Assembly (NCBI RefSeq): GCF_023544445.1
Contig: NZ_JALPVJ010000023.1
Coordinates: forward strand, 62,001-126,000
Direction: 5' to 3'
DNA length: 64,000 nt
Source of the DNA: Actinoplanes sp. M2I2
GTDB lineage: Bacteria; Actinomycetota; Actinomycetes; Mycobacteriales; Micromonosporaceae
Shown: piece by piece, positions 17,531 to 27,352 of the stretch
How positions within the stretch are numbered: position 1 is the stretch's first letter
Layout: the number at the start of each line of letters is the position of its first letter
Notes under the pieces: model-generated
What the model saw: only the letters and a program-made list of their open reading frames with translations
Databases searched by the model: none
What the model was told of the DNA's origin: nothing
Made by a program: the position numbers and the translations under genes

Positions 17531-17959
17531 ATGAGCAACAGTCAACTCGCGCCCCTCGATCTGGCCAAGACCTTCTTCGACGCGCTGGAGAAGCAGGACA
17601 TCTCTTTGATCGAACGCCACCTGGCGGACGACGTCGTCGAGCTCATCCCGTTCTCGAACACCGGAAAGCCCGACCCGTTCTACGCGTTCAACGGCAAGGC
17701 GGAGGTACTCACTTATCTCAACACCATCGTGACAAGATTCTCGCAGGTGGTTCTCGACAACAAGCGGTATTCGGTCGACGCTGAGGGTGGCACAGTGTTC
17801 GTCCAGGCCGAGGGAGACCTCGTGCAGGCCGGCACCGACACCAGTTATCAGAACGTCTATGTCTTCAAGTTCGAGTTCCGCGACGGCCAGATCGTCCACA
17901 TCGACGAATACGCGAACCCGGTCACCTACTCCCTGTTCGCCGGACTCCCGCTCGGCTGA
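17531..17959 (+). CDS. SnoaL-like / NTF2-fold protein
   Basis: This 142-residue protein has the NTF2-like cone fold: the N-terminal helix DLAKTFFDALEKQD, HLADDVVELIPF, and the sheet region QNVYVFKFEFRDGQIVHIDEYANPVTY. The end resembles the SnoaL_2 group, often ketosteroid-isomerase-like or a cofactor-free cyclase. It starts at an ATG in a short divergent region with the SRPBCC gene. A pair of small-molecule-binding folds side by side suggests a joint metabolic role, which is inference. Confidence 0.78.
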   Translation: MSNSQLAPLDLAKTFFDALEKQDISLIERHLADDVVELIPFSNTGKPDPFYAFNGKAEVLTYLNTIVTRFSQVVLDNKRYSVDAEGGTVFVQAEGDLVQAGTDTSYQNVYVFKFEFRDGQIVHIDEYANPVTYSLFAGLPLG

Positions 17960-17985
17960 CACCGGAGCTGACCGGGTAGGTCATT

Positions 17986-18072
17986 TCAGACCACCTCAGT
18001 CTGACCGCCGTCGACGACCAGATTCGTGCCGTTGACGAACGATGCGTCGTCGGAGGCGAGAAACGCGCAGCG
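17986..18072 (-). pseudogene. SDR oxidoreductase, C-terminal remnant
   Basis: The minus strand reads AFLASDDASFVNGTNLVVDGG followed by a few residues and a stop. This is the conserved C-terminal end of a classical SDR (the 'G..l.vDGG' strand). No upstream SDR sequence remains; the frame meets another truncated gene. Confidence 0.7.
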
Positions 18073-18073
18073 C

Positions 18074-18655
18074 TCACGGGACCAGCACAATGCGTCCGCG
18101 AAGACCGCCGGCGGCGAGCCTCTCCTGCGCCTCGGCCACCTGGTCGAGCGGGTACGTGTGGGCCAGGCGCAGCGAGATCACACCCGACGCCGCGTAGGCG
18201 GCCAGCTTGGCGAGCCGGTCGGGATCGGTGTGCCAGGCCATGTTCGTCATCGTCACCTCGCGGCGCTGCATCGGCGCGGTGTTGAGCAGCGAGACGAATG
18301 CGCCGCCGTGGGCAACGGCGTCGGCGGCACCGGCCGCGAGGTTCGCCGCGTCGATCGCGCCGTCGACGCCGCCCGGCACCAGCCGGCGTACGGTGGGCAC
18401 GAGGTCCTCGTCGCGGGAGACGAAGACCTCGGCACCCGCCTCGCGCAGCAGCGACTCGTCCTCGGCATGCGCCTGAGCGACGACACGCAGGCCGCGCACC
18501 TTGGCGAGCTCGACGGCGTAGAGCCCTACGCCTCCCGCTGCTCCGGTGACGAGCAGCCACTGACCCCGATGCAGGCCCAGCGTGTCGAGGGCCTGATCGG
18601 CGGTTGTCGCATTCAACCCCAGGGTGGCGAGCTGGACGAGGTCGACTCCCGCAGG
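18074..18655 (-). pseudogene. Zinc-type alcohol dehydrogenase/quinone oxidoreductase lacking its N-terminal domain
   Basis: The conserved part starts near VDLVQLATLGLNATTADQAL and has the Rossmann motif VTGAAGGVGLYAVELAK, then runs to the normal MDR family C-terminus (EAQERLAAGGLRGRIVLVP). About 110 residues of the GroES-like catalytic domain are missing. The frame continues upstream as unrelated sequence at the junction with the XRE fragment. It can no longer be an enzyme. Confidence 0.75.
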
Positions 18656-18870
18656 GGCGGCTCGGTCTCCACGTCCGACAACGAGAGCGCACGTGCGACC
18701 GCGCACAGCACCTGGTCGGAGACGTGTGCTGTGCGGCCCTGCTCAAGCCGCACGTAGTAGTCCGGACTCACCCCCGCCAGCAGGGCAACCTCTTCTCGCC
18801 GGAGCCCCGCCACGCGGCGCCGCGTGCCGCCGACGTAACCACCTTGAGAGTCGGCGGTCCGGCGAGGCAC
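18650..18870 (-). pseudogene. XRE/MmyB regulator, helix-turn-helix fragment
   Basis: Reads TRRRVAGLRREEVALLAGVSPDYYVRLEQGR, then SDQVLCAVARALSLSD, which is the DNA-binding domain of the same family as the intact gene at 15584. It ends abruptly near 18650, where the dehydrogenase remnant begins. The ligand-binding domain and the extreme N-terminus are absent. Regulator and reductase of this kind are often divergent neighbours, so both may come from one lost locus. Confidence 0.7.
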
Positions 18871-19014
18871 GGTGGCCTTGAGGAACGACCGCGGAGACCC
18901 TCAAAATGCGTAATTCGCGGTGTTCTGCACCCGTGAGAGGTGATGCTGGGGCGCAGAGCCACCCGCCGGCGCCGAGGCTGGTGGCATGCCGGCACGGAGG
19001 TACAGCGGGGCCTC

Positions 19015-22000
19015 ATGTTGCTTCTCCATCGGGCCGAGCGGACCGAGCGCCTGGCCGAAGCCCTCGCCGACGTCCTGCGAGAACCACTCGACGACCCCTT
19101 CGCGGCCGAGGTTGTCAGCGTGCCGTCAAAAGGGGTCGAGCGGTGGCTCGCGCAACGCCTCTCGCACCGGCTGGGGGTGACCGGCGACGAGGACGGCGTC
19201 TGCGCCAACGTGCTCTTCCCCTCCGTCGCCGATCTGCTCGAGCAGGTCGGCCTGCCGGGTGCGGGCGACGATCCCTGGCGGCCCGACCGGCTCGTCTGGC
19301 CGCTGCTCGAGGTCATCGACGAGTGCACGCCCGAGCCCTGGTGCCATGCTCTCGGCGCCTACCTCGGCACGCTCGACGGCGACCCGGTCCGGCGGGGACG
19401 GCGCTGGGCAACCGCGCGGCATCTCGCCGAGCTGTTCGACTCCTACGGCCGGCACCGGCCCGAGATGGTGCGGGCCTGGTCGGCCGGCGATGACACGGAC
19501 GGCATCAGGAGCCGGCTACCCGACGACCTGTGCTGGCAGGCCGAGCTGTGGCGCCGGCTGGGCAAGCGGATGACCGTGCCCAGTCCGGCCGAGCGCCTGG
19601 CCGACGTGTGCGAGACGCTGCGTCAGCACCCGCACCGGTCGTCCCTGCCCCAGCGGCTGTCCGTCTTCGGCCTCACCCGGCTGCCCGCCGCCCACGCCAC
19701 CCTGCTCGACGCCCTGGCCGCCGGACGCGACGTGCATCTGTGGCTGCCGCACCCGTCACCGGCGTTGTGGGAGCGGATCGCCCCGTACGCCCAGGAGCGG
19801 AGGACGCTCCCCCGCACCAGCGACCCGACACGCGACGTGCCGCGGCATCCCCTGCTCGCCTCGCTGGGCCGTGACGCCCGGGAGCTGCAACTCACGCTCC
19901 CCGGGGCGGCATCGCAGCATCACGCCGGGCCGGCATTCCCCCGTACGATGCTGGGCTTCTTGCAACAAGCAGTCGCCGACGATCGGGGGGCGACCGGCGA
20001 CCTCCCGGTCATCGACGATGCCGACCGCAGTGTGCAAGTGCACGCCTGCCACGGACCGGACCGTCAGGTCGAGGTGCTTCGCGAGGTCATCCTGGGCCTG
20101 CTCGCCGCCGATCCGACCCTCGAGCCACGGGACATCCTCGTGATGTGTCCCGACATCGAAACGTTCGCGCCGCTCATCTCGGCCTCGTTCGGGCTCGGGG
20201 CGGACGCCGCGCACCCCGCGCACCGGCTCCGGGTGCGGCTGGCCGACCGGGCGCTGCGCCAGCTCAACCCGCTCTTCGGCGCCGTCACCCACCTGCTCGA
20301 CTTGGCCGACGCCCGGGTGACGGCGGCGCAGGTGCTCGACCTCGCGGCCACCGCCCCGGTGCGCCGCCGGTTCCGGTTCGACGACGACGATCTGGACCGG
20401 TTGCGCGAGCTGGTGGTGGAGTCGGGCGTGCGCTGGGGTTTGGACCCGGAGCACCGATCGCAGTTCCACGTGACCGTCCGTTCGAACACGTGGGTGGCCG
20501 GGCTCGACCGGATCCTGCTGGGCGCCGCCATGTCCGAGGAGGAGGAGCCGCGATGGCTGGAGACGGCGCTGCCTCTGGACGATGTGGACTCGGGTGACGT
20601 CGACCTGACCGGGCGCCTCGCCGAGCTGGTCGATCGGCTCGGCGCGACTCTGCGCAGTTTCACCGGTGAGCGCGACGTTCGGGCGTGGCTGGCGGCGATC
20701 GGCGACGCGGTGGACGGGCTCACCGACGTGTCCGAGGCGGACGCGTGGCAGCGTACGCAATGGGACGCCACCCTCGCCGAGCTGGCCGACCAGGCCAATG
20801 ACAGCGTGCTCGGGCTCGCCGACATGCGTTCGCTGCTGGCCGGCCGGCTCGGCGGCAGCCCGACCCGTGCGAACTTCCGGACCGGCGATCTGACCATGTG
20901 CACGCTGGTCCCGATGCGGTCGGTGCCGCATCGGGTGATCTGCCTGTTCGGGTTGGACGACGGCGTGTTCCCCCGGGGCGCCGGGCTGGACGGCGACGAC
21001 GTGCTCGGCCGGATCCCCTGTGTGGGCGAGCGGGATCCGCGCGGTGAGGACCGGCAGCTGCTGCTGGACGCCGTGATGGCGGCGACCGAGGTGCTGGTGC
21101 TGCTGTATTCGGGCGCCGACGAGCGGACCAACGCACCCCGCCCACCGGCCGTCCCCCTGGACGAGTTGCTCGACGCCCTGGGCGGCCGGTCGGTCCGCGA
21201 CCGCGTGCTGACCCACCATCCCTTGCAGCCGTTCGATGCCCGGAATTTCACGGGCGAGCCGTTCAGCTTCGACCGGATCGCCCTCGACGGCGCGGTCGCA
21301 GCCACCGGCGAACGAGCCGGCGAGCCGGCGTTCCTCGCCACCCCCCTTCCGCCGATCGGCGACGACCCCGTCGAACTGACCGACCTGCAAGCGTTCTTCG
21401 GCCATCCGGTGCGGGCCTTCCTGCGCCGCCGGCTGGGCGTCGGCCTGTTCGATGACGACGACGACCCGGCCGACGGCCTGCCGATCGAACTCGACGCCCT
21501 CCAGAGGTGGTCCGTCGGGGACCGGTTGCTGCGCTCGATGCTGCGCGGCACCACCCTGACCGACGGAGTGCAGGCGGAGTGGCGGCGCGGCGCCATGCCA
21601 CCTGGGCCTCTGGGCGTCCGGCTGCTCGACTCGATCGTCGCCGAGGCCCAGCCCCTCGCCGATGCGGCGAAGACACACGTGCACGGGACGCCGGAGGCCG
21701 TCGACATCACCGTGCCGCTGCCGGACGGACGGGTGCTCACCGGCACTGTCGGCGACGTCTACGACGACACCGTCGTCGCCATCAACTTCTCCCGGGTCTC
21801 GCCCAAGCACCGTCTGAAGGCCTGGCTCAATCTGCTCGCGCTGACGGCCGCGAACCCCGGCATCCCGTGGCGGTCGGTGGTGGTCGGCCGGGGTCAGCGC
21901 GGACGGCCCGCCCGGTCCACGTTCGGGCCGATCGACGCGTCCGTCGCCGCCGGGCTGCTCGCCGAGTTGGTCACGCTGGCCGACGAGGGGCTGCGCGAGC

Positions 22001-22263
22001 CGCTCGCGCTGGCGCCCAAGACCTCGTACGCCTATGCCCGGTGCCGGATCTCCGGCAAAGATGTCGAGACCGCGTACGGCAAGGCGCGCAACGAGTGGAC
22101 CCGCTTCGAAGGCGGCGGGGAGGCCGAAGAGGCTGAGCACTGTCTGGTCTGGGGTCCTGAGTCGGCTCTGGAGCACGCGATCGGCGACCCGGTCCGCTTC
22201 GACGCTCTGGCACTGCGGTTGTGGGCGCCGCTGTGCCAGACCGAAATCTCGGAGCAGCTCTGA
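19015..22263 (+). CDS. recC: Exodeoxyribonuclease V gamma subunit RecC
   Basis: The ~1082-residue protein has the RecC layout. It starts MLLLHRAERTERLAEALADVL, with the RecC hallmark VPSKGVERWLAQRLSHRLG. The middle contains RSVPHRVICLFGLDDGVFPR, as in inactivated SF1 helicase domains, and the C-terminus carries a dead nuclease fold that in E. coli scans for Chi. Frames upstream to 18940 exist; I chose 19015 because the family begins there, with GGAGG about 14 nt before it. The stop overlaps the recB start. Confidence 0.92.
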   Translation: MLLLHRAERTERLAEALADVLREPLDDPFAAEVVSVPSKGVERWLAQRLSHRLGVTGDEDGVCANVLFPSVADLLEQVGLPGAGDDPWRPDRLVWPLLEVIDECTPEPWCHALGAYLGTLDGDPVRRGRRWATARHLAELFDSYGRHRPEMVRAWSAGDDTDGIRSRLPDDLCWQAELWRRLGKRMTVPSPAERLADVCETLRQHPHRSSLPQRLSVFGLTRLPAAHATLLDALAAGRDVHLWLPHPSPALWERIAPYAQERRTLPRTSDPTRDVPRHPLLASLGRDARELQLTLPGAASQHHAGPAFPRTMLGFLQQAVADDRGATGDLPVIDDADRSVQVHACHGPDRQVEVLREVILGLLAADPTLEPRDILVMCPDIETFAPLISASFGLGADAAHPAHRLRVRLADRALRQLNPLFGAVTHLLDLADARVTAAQVLDLAATAPVRRRFRFDDDDLDRLRELVVESGVRWGLDPEHRSQFHVTVRSNTWVAGLDRILLGAAMSEEEEPRWLETALPLDDVDSGDVDLTGRLAELVDRLGATLRSFTGERDVRAWLAAIGDAVDGLTDVSEADAWQRTQWDATLAELADQANDSVLGLADMRSLLAGRLGGSPTRANFRTGDLTMCTLVPMRSVPHRVICLFGLDDGVFPRGAGLDGDDVLGRIPCVGERDPRGEDRQLLLDAVMAATEVLVLLYSGADERTNAPRPPAVPLDELLDALGGRSVRDRVLTHHPLQPFDARNFTGEPFSFDRIALDGAVAATGERAGEPAFLATPLPPIGDDPVELTDLQAFFGHPVRAFLRRRLGVGLFDDDDDPADGLPIELDALQRWSVGDRLLRSMLRGTTLTDGVQAEWRRGAMPPGPLGVRLLDSIVAEAQPLADAAKTHVHGTPEAVDITVPLPDGRVLTGTVGDVYDDTVVAINFSRVSPKHRLKAWLNLLALTAANPGIPWRSVVVGRGQRGRPARSTFGPIDASVAAGLLAELVTLADEGLREPLALAPKTSYAYARCRISGKDVETAYGKARNEWTRFEGGGEAEEAEHCLVWGPESALEHAIGDPVRFDALALRLWAPLCQTEISEQL

Positions 22264-25200
22264 TGACGGCCACGGCGTTCGACGTACGCGGTCAGCTCCC
22301 GAGCGGCACGACGGTGCTGGAGGCGAGCGCCGGCACCGGAAAGACGTTCACCATCGCCGCGCTCACCGCACGCTACGTCGCCGAGGGCCGGGCCACGCTG
22401 GACGAGCTGCTGCTGGTCACGTTCGGCCGCGCGGCGACCGCGGAACTACGCCAACGCGTACGGGAACGCCTCGTCAGCGCGGAACGCGGACTGGCCGACC
22501 CGGCGAGTGCCCGCACCTCGGACGACCTTGTGCTGGCATTGCTGGCCGACGCACCGCCGGACGAGGTCGTACTGCGCCGCCGTCGCCTGGCCGCAGCCGT
22601 CGCCGACTTCGACGCCGCGACCATCGCCACCACCCACCAGTTCTGCCACCTGGTGCTGGCAAGTCTCGGCATCGCCGCCGACGCCGACCCCGACGCCGTC
22701 TTCGTCGAAGACCTCGACGACCTGATCACCGAGGTCGTCGACGATCTCTACATCCGCAAGTACGCCACCCCCGGCGCGCCGCCACCGCACTTCACCCACC
22801 CGGTCGCCCTCGCGATCGCCCGTCAGGCCGTGACCGACGGCCAGGCCCGGCTGGAACCGGCCGACAGCACACCGGGCGATGAGGCGGACGTCCGCTACCG
22901 GTTCGCCTCGGCCGTACGGCAGGAGGTGCAGCGCCGCAAGCGCGAGCGCCGGCTGTACTGCTTCGACGACATGCTGACCGGCTTGGACGCGGCACTGACC
23001 GATCCCGTACGCGGTCCGGCCGCCTGCCTCCGGCTGCGCCGGCGCTATGCCGTGGTCCTGGTCGACGAGTTCCAGGACACCGACCCGGTGCAGTGGAACA
23101 TCGTGCGCACGGCCTTCCACGGGCACACCACGCTCGTGCTGATCGGCGACCCCAAGCAGGCGATCTACGCCTTCCGCGGCGCCGACGTGGTCAGCTACCT
23201 CGCGGCCTCCGGTGGCGCCCCCGCCCACGCCACGCTGGGCACGAACTGGCGCAGCGACCACGGCGTCCTGGCCGCGTTCGAGACGATCTTCGGCCGGGCC
23301 GCCCTGGGCGACAACCGCATCACCGTACGACCGGTGCGCGCGGCCCACGCGGACGCGCGCTTGCCCGGGGCGCCGTTCCGCCTGCGCGTCCTGGGGCGTC
23401 AGGGCTTCCCGCTCAACAAGTACGGGCTGGTCTCGGCGCCCGATGCCCGTGCCGCCGTCACCGCCGACCTGGCGGCCGAGGTGACCACCCTGCTGAACGG
23501 GCGCGAGGTGGCCCCCGGCGACGTAGCCGTCCTGGTGCGCACCCATCGGCAGAGCGCCCAGGTGCAGCAGGCGCTGACCGCGGTCGGGATTCCCGCCGTC
23601 CTGGCCGGCACGACCAGCGTCTTCGGCACCACGGCGGCCCGGGACTGGCTGGCTCTGCTCGAGGCCCTGGAGCAGCCACATCGCGGCACCCGCGTTGCCT
23701 CCGCCGCCCTGAGCGGGCTCGTCGGCTGGTCCGCCGAACGCCTGGCCTCCGCCACCGAGGCCGACCTCGACGAGCTCAGCACCACGTTCCGGCACTGGGC
23801 CCGGCTGGTCACCACCCGCGGCGTCGCCGCCTTGCTCGAGGCTGTCACCGCGACCGGCCTTCCGGCCCGGTTGCTCGCCCGCCGCTCCGGCGAACGCCAC
23901 CTCACCGACCTGCGACACGTCGGGATGGCGCTGCACGCCGCCGCCGTCGAGGGCGGGCTGGGCCTGACCGCGGTCGCCGAATGGCTGCGCCGGCGCATCG
24001 ACGACGCCCCGCACGACGTCAGCGTCGAGCGCAGCCGCCGGCTGGAATCCGACGCGGACGCCGTCCAGATCGTGACCGTCCACAGCAGCAAAGGCCTGGA
24101 ATACCCGGTGGTGTTCCTACCGTTCGGCTGGGACCGCTTCGCCGGAAAGCCCGACCTGCTCCGGCTGCACGACGATCGCGGCGCCCGGGTCCTCGACGTC
24201 GGCGGCCCCAACGGGCCGGGCTTCCGCCAGGCTTCGCGCCGGCATCGCGACGAGGAGGACGGCGAGGATCTGCGCCTGATGTACGTGGCCCTGACCCGCG
24301 CCGCCTGCCAGGTGGTCGCGTGGTGGGCGCCGACCCTCAACACCCGATCGTCGGCGCTGCATCGGTTCCTGTTCGGCCGTCCGGCCGAGGGCCAGACCCC
24401 CGATCACGAGTACGACGTCCCGGACGACCCCGCCGTCCTCGATCAGCTCGGACGTCTGGCGTCGGAGCATCTCGCGGTGGAGCCGGTCGTACCGGCCCGG
24501 GCCGCCGGGTGGACCCCGCCCGACGCCACACAGCCGAAGCTGACCGCGGCCCGCTTCGGCCGTTGGCTCGACCTGGGCTGGCGGCGCACCTCCTACTCGC
24601 GGCTGACCGCCGACCACCACGACGGCCCCGGGGTCGGCAGCGAGACCGGCCCGGAGGACGACGAGCCGCCCGTACCGCCCCTTCCGGCCACCGACGCCGG
24701 CGCGGACCTCCGGTCGCCCATGGCCGGGCTGCCGACCGGGACCGCGTTCGGCACCCTGCTGCACTCCGTGCTGGAGAGGTGCGACTTCGCCGCCGAGGAC
24801 CTGATGGGCGAGCTGACCTCGCATACCGGCGACCCGGATCTGGCGGCCGCGCTGATTCCCGCGCTCCGCACCCCGCTCGGCCCGATCGCCGACCAACGGC
24901 GGCTGGCCGATTTCGGGCGCGGCGACCGCTTGGACGAGCTGGAGTTCGAGCTTCCGCTGCACGGCGGCGACCGTCCCCGGGAAGGTGATGCGGCCACCCT
25001 GAGCGCCCTCGGCGACTGCTTCGAGCGGCACCTGGACCCCGGCGACCCGCTGGCCCGCTACGCCGACGAACTGCGCTCACCCGCGCTGGGCCCCCAACCG
25101 CTGCGCGGCTACCTCACCGGCAGCATCGACGTGGTGCTGCGACTCCCCGGCCCGCGCTACGTCGTCGCCGACTACAAGTCGAACTGGCTCGGCTCGTTCG

Positions 25201-25487
25201 ACGGCGTCCTCACCGCCCACGACTATCGGCCCGAGGCGCTCAGCCGGGCGATGATCGCCGCGCACTACCCGCTCCAGGCTCTGCTCTACGCGACCGCGCT
25301 GCACCGGTACCTGCGCTGGCGGCAGCCGGACTATCAACCGGCCCAGCACCTGGGTGGCGTGCTCTACCTGTTCCTCCGAGGCATGTGCGGGCCGCGGACT
25401 CCCAGCGGGCACGGCGTCTTCAGCTGGCGGCCGCCGCACGCACTCGTCGAGGACGTGTCCGACCTGCTCGACGGAGGCTCCCGTTGA
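22263..25487 (+). CDS. recB: Exodeoxyribonuclease V beta subunit RecB (helicase-nuclease)
   Basis: About 1074 residues. A UvrD-type helicase follows from the start: P-loop ASAGTGKTFT at ~20-29, Walker B VDEFQDTDPVQWN, and motif VTVHSSKGLEYPVVFLP. The C-terminal nuclease has GSIDVVL and VADYKSNWLG (D970-Y-K972), the catalytic PD-(D/E)XK residues. The enzyme unwinds and degrades DNA at double-strand breaks and loads RecA. The ATG overlaps the recC stop (TGATG), and the 3' end overlaps recD, so the three are translationally coupled. Confidence 0.95.
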   Translation: MTATAFDVRGQLPSGTTVLEASAGTGKTFTIAALTARYVAEGRATLDELLLVTFGRAATAELRQRVRERLVSAERGLADPASARTSDDLVLALLADAPPDEVVLRRRRLAAAVADFDAATIATTHQFCHLVLASLGIAADADPDAVFVEDLDDLITEVVDDLYIRKYATPGAPPPHFTHPVALAIARQAVTDGQARLEPADSTPGDEADVRYRFASAVRQEVQRRKRERRLYCFDDMLTGLDAALTDPVRGPAACLRLRRRYAVVLVDEFQDTDPVQWNIVRTAFHGHTTLVLIGDPKQAIYAFRGADVVSYLAASGGAPAHATLGTNWRSDHGVLAAFETIFGRAALGDNRITVRPVRAAHADARLPGAPFRLRVLGRQGFPLNKYGLVSAPDARAAVTADLAAEVTTLLNGREVAPGDVAVLVRTHRQSAQVQQALTAVGIPAVLAGTTSVFGTTAARDWLALLEALEQPHRGTRVASAALSGLVGWSAERLASATEADLDELSTTFRHWARLVTTRGVAALLEAVTATGLPARLLARRSGERHLTDLRHVGMALHAAAVEGGLGLTAVAEWLRRRIDDAPHDVSVERSRRLESDADAVQIVTVHSSKGLEYPVVFLPFGWDRFAGKPDLLRLHDDRGARVLDVGGPNGPGFRQASRRHRDEEDGEDLRLMYVALTRAACQVVAWWAPTLNTRSSALHRFLFGRPAEGQTPDHEYDVPDDPAVLDQLGRLASEHLAVEPVVPARAAGWTPPDATQPKLTAARFGRWLDLGWRRTSYSRLTADHHDGPGVGSETGPEDDEPPVPPLPATDAGADLRSPMAGLPTGTAFGTLLHSVLERCDFAAEDLMGELTSHTGDPDLAAALIPALRTPLGPIADQRRLADFGRGDRLDELEFELPLHGGDRPREGDAATLSALGDCFERHLDPGDPLARYADELRSPALGPQPLRGYLTGSIDVVLRLPGPRYVVADYKSNWLGSFDGVLTAHDYRPEALSRAMIAAHYPLQALLYATALHRYLRWRQPDYQPAQHLGGVLYLFLRGMCGPRTPSGHGVFSWRPPHALVEDVSDLLDGGSR

Positions 25488-27241
25488 CCCTGCTCGCTCT
25501 GCGCGCCACCGGCCTTCTCGCCACCTTCAACGACGCGGGCGTGCTCGCCCTGGCCGACGTCCACGTCGCCCGGCGCGTCGCCCTGCTGGGCGGGGAGCCG
25601 GACGAGACCGTCCAGCTCGCCGTCGCGCTGACCGTGCGGGCGGTGCGCCTCGGCTCGGTCTGCGTCGAGCTCGCCTCGGTCCGGAGCACCACCACGACCG
25701 ACGAGGAGGTCGACGTCGGCGCCCTGCCGTGGCCCGAACCCCCGGCGTGGCAGGCCGCCTGTGAACGCAGCCCCGTCGTCGCAGCCTCCGGGGAATCCGG
25801 ACGCCCCCTGCGGCTGGTCCGGGGCCTGTTGTATCTGGACCGCTATTGGCGCCAGGAGGATTCGATACGCCGCCACCTGCAAGACCGCGCGGCCGCACCA
25901 CCACCTCCCGTGGATGTGGAACGGTTGCGCGCTGATCTCGAAGGCTTGCCGGGCAAGCAGCGCCTTGCCGCGGCCGTCAGCGCGCTGCGGTGGGTCTCCG
26001 TCCTGGCCGGCGGGCCGGGCACCGGCAAGACGACCACGATCGCCCGGCTGCTGGCCGTGCTGTACGCCCAGGCGAGCACTCCCCCGCGCATCGCGCTCGC
26101 CGCGCCCACCGGCAAGGCGGCCGCCCGCCTCGAGGAAGCCGTGCGCGAGGTGGCCCGGGAGCTGCCGGGTAACCCGCTGCCGGACCTGCGGGCCTCGACG
26201 CTGCACCGGCTGCTCGGGCGACGGGCGGGCTCGCGCACCCGGTTCCGCCACCACAGCGCACACCGGCTCCCGTACGACGTCGTGGTGGTCGACGAGACGT
26301 CCATGGTGTCGCTGACGCTGATGGCTCGACTGATCGAAGCCGTACGCCCGGACGCGCGACTGATCCTGGTCGGTGACCCCGACCAACTGGCCTCGGTCGA
26401 GGCCGGCGCCGTCCTGAGTGACATCGTCGCCGCTGACGGCCTGCCTGAGGCCGCACTGTCCCATTCCTTGAACTCGCTGGGCGAGTCGTGCACCGTCGTC
26501 AACGGCGTCGTCACCCTCGACCGGGTGTGGCGGTTCGGCGGCGCCATCGCCCAGCTCGCCACCGCCGTACGCGCCGGAGACGACGACGCCGTGGTGGCCC
26601 TGCTGCGCTCGGGCAGCAACGAACTGGAGTTCGTCGAATCCGCGCCACAGTCGTGCGCCGGTCTGCGCAGCGAGGTGATGGCCGCCCTCGAAACGGTCGC
26701 CGACGCGGCCTCCCGCGGAGACGCGCCCGCAGCGCTGGAAGGTCTGGGAAGGCATCGGCTGCTCTGCGCGCATCGCCATGGCCCGTACGGTGTCACACGC
26801 TGGACCGCCGAAGTCGAAAGCTGGCTCCCCACCGACTCACCGGTGGGCCGCCCGGTCCTCATCACCGCCAACGACTACGACACCGGCCTCTACAACGGCG
26901 ATACCGGCGTCGTCATCCAGACGCCCGACGGCCCCCGCGCCGCCTTCGCCCGCGGCGGCGACACCATGCTGATCCCACCGTCGCGACTTTCCGAGGCCCA
27001 GACCCTGTACGCGATGACCGTCCACCGAAGCCAGGGCAGCCAGTTCGACCGCGTCTCCCTCATCCTGCCGCCCGCCGGTTCACCCCTGCTGACGCGCGAG
27101 CTCTTCTACACCGCAGTGACCCGGGCCCAGAGCGGCCTGCGCATCCTCGGCAGCGAAGAGGCCGTCCGGGCCGCAGTCACCAGGCCGATCACCCGCGCCA
27201 GCGGCCTACGCGACAGCCTGGGCATCCCGATGGACCACTGA
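25484..27241 (+). CDS. recD: Exodeoxyribonuclease V alpha subunit RecD
   Basis: About 585 residues of an SF1B 5'-3' helicase: P-loop GGPGTGKTTTIAR at ~178-190, Walker B VVDETSMV, GDPDQLASVEAGAVL, and the C-terminal motif VHRSQGSQFD. The TTG start overlaps the recB stop by 3 bp (ttga) and has GGAGG six bases before it, so it is preferred over GTG or ATG candidates further upstream. It is the fast motor of the RecBCD complex. Confidence 0.93.
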   Translation: MTLLALRATGLLATFNDAGVLALADVHVARRVALLGGEPDETVQLAVALTVRAVRLGSVCVELASVRSTTTTDEEVDVGALPWPEPPAWQAACERSPVVAASGESGRPLRLVRGLLYLDRYWRQEDSIRRHLQDRAAAPPPPVDVERLRADLEGLPGKQRLAAAVSALRWVSVLAGGPGTGKTTTIARLLAVLYAQASTPPRIALAAPTGKAAARLEEAVREVARELPGNPLPDLRASTLHRLLGRRAGSRTRFRHHSAHRLPYDVVVVDETSMVSLTLMARLIEAVRPDARLILVGDPDQLASVEAGAVLSDIVAADGLPEAALSHSLNSLGESCTVVNGVVTLDRVWRFGGAIAQLATAVRAGDDDAVVALLRSGSNELEFVESAPQSCAGLRSEVMAALETVADAASRGDAPAALEGLGRHRLLCAHRHGPYGVTRWTAEVESWLPTDSPVGRPVLITANDYDTGLYNGDTGVVIQTPDGPRAAFARGGDTMLIPPSRLSEAQTLYAMTVHRSQGSQFDRVSLILPPAGSPLLTRELFYTAVTRAQSGLRILGSEEAVRAAVTRPITRASGLRDSLGIPMDH

Positions 27242-27352
27242 CGGTTCGCGGTCCGCTCAGCCGGGTGGCTAGGGCGGTGCGACAGTCATCGAGAGATTCG
27301 TCGATCGGTGGGGCCGAGCGGCGAGCTGGAAGGCTGTCACGGACCGCCTGGA

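Noticed and set aside
19756..22176. A long minus-strand frame opposite recC
   Set aside because: The real gene on the plus strand carries all family motifs; the minus frame has none.
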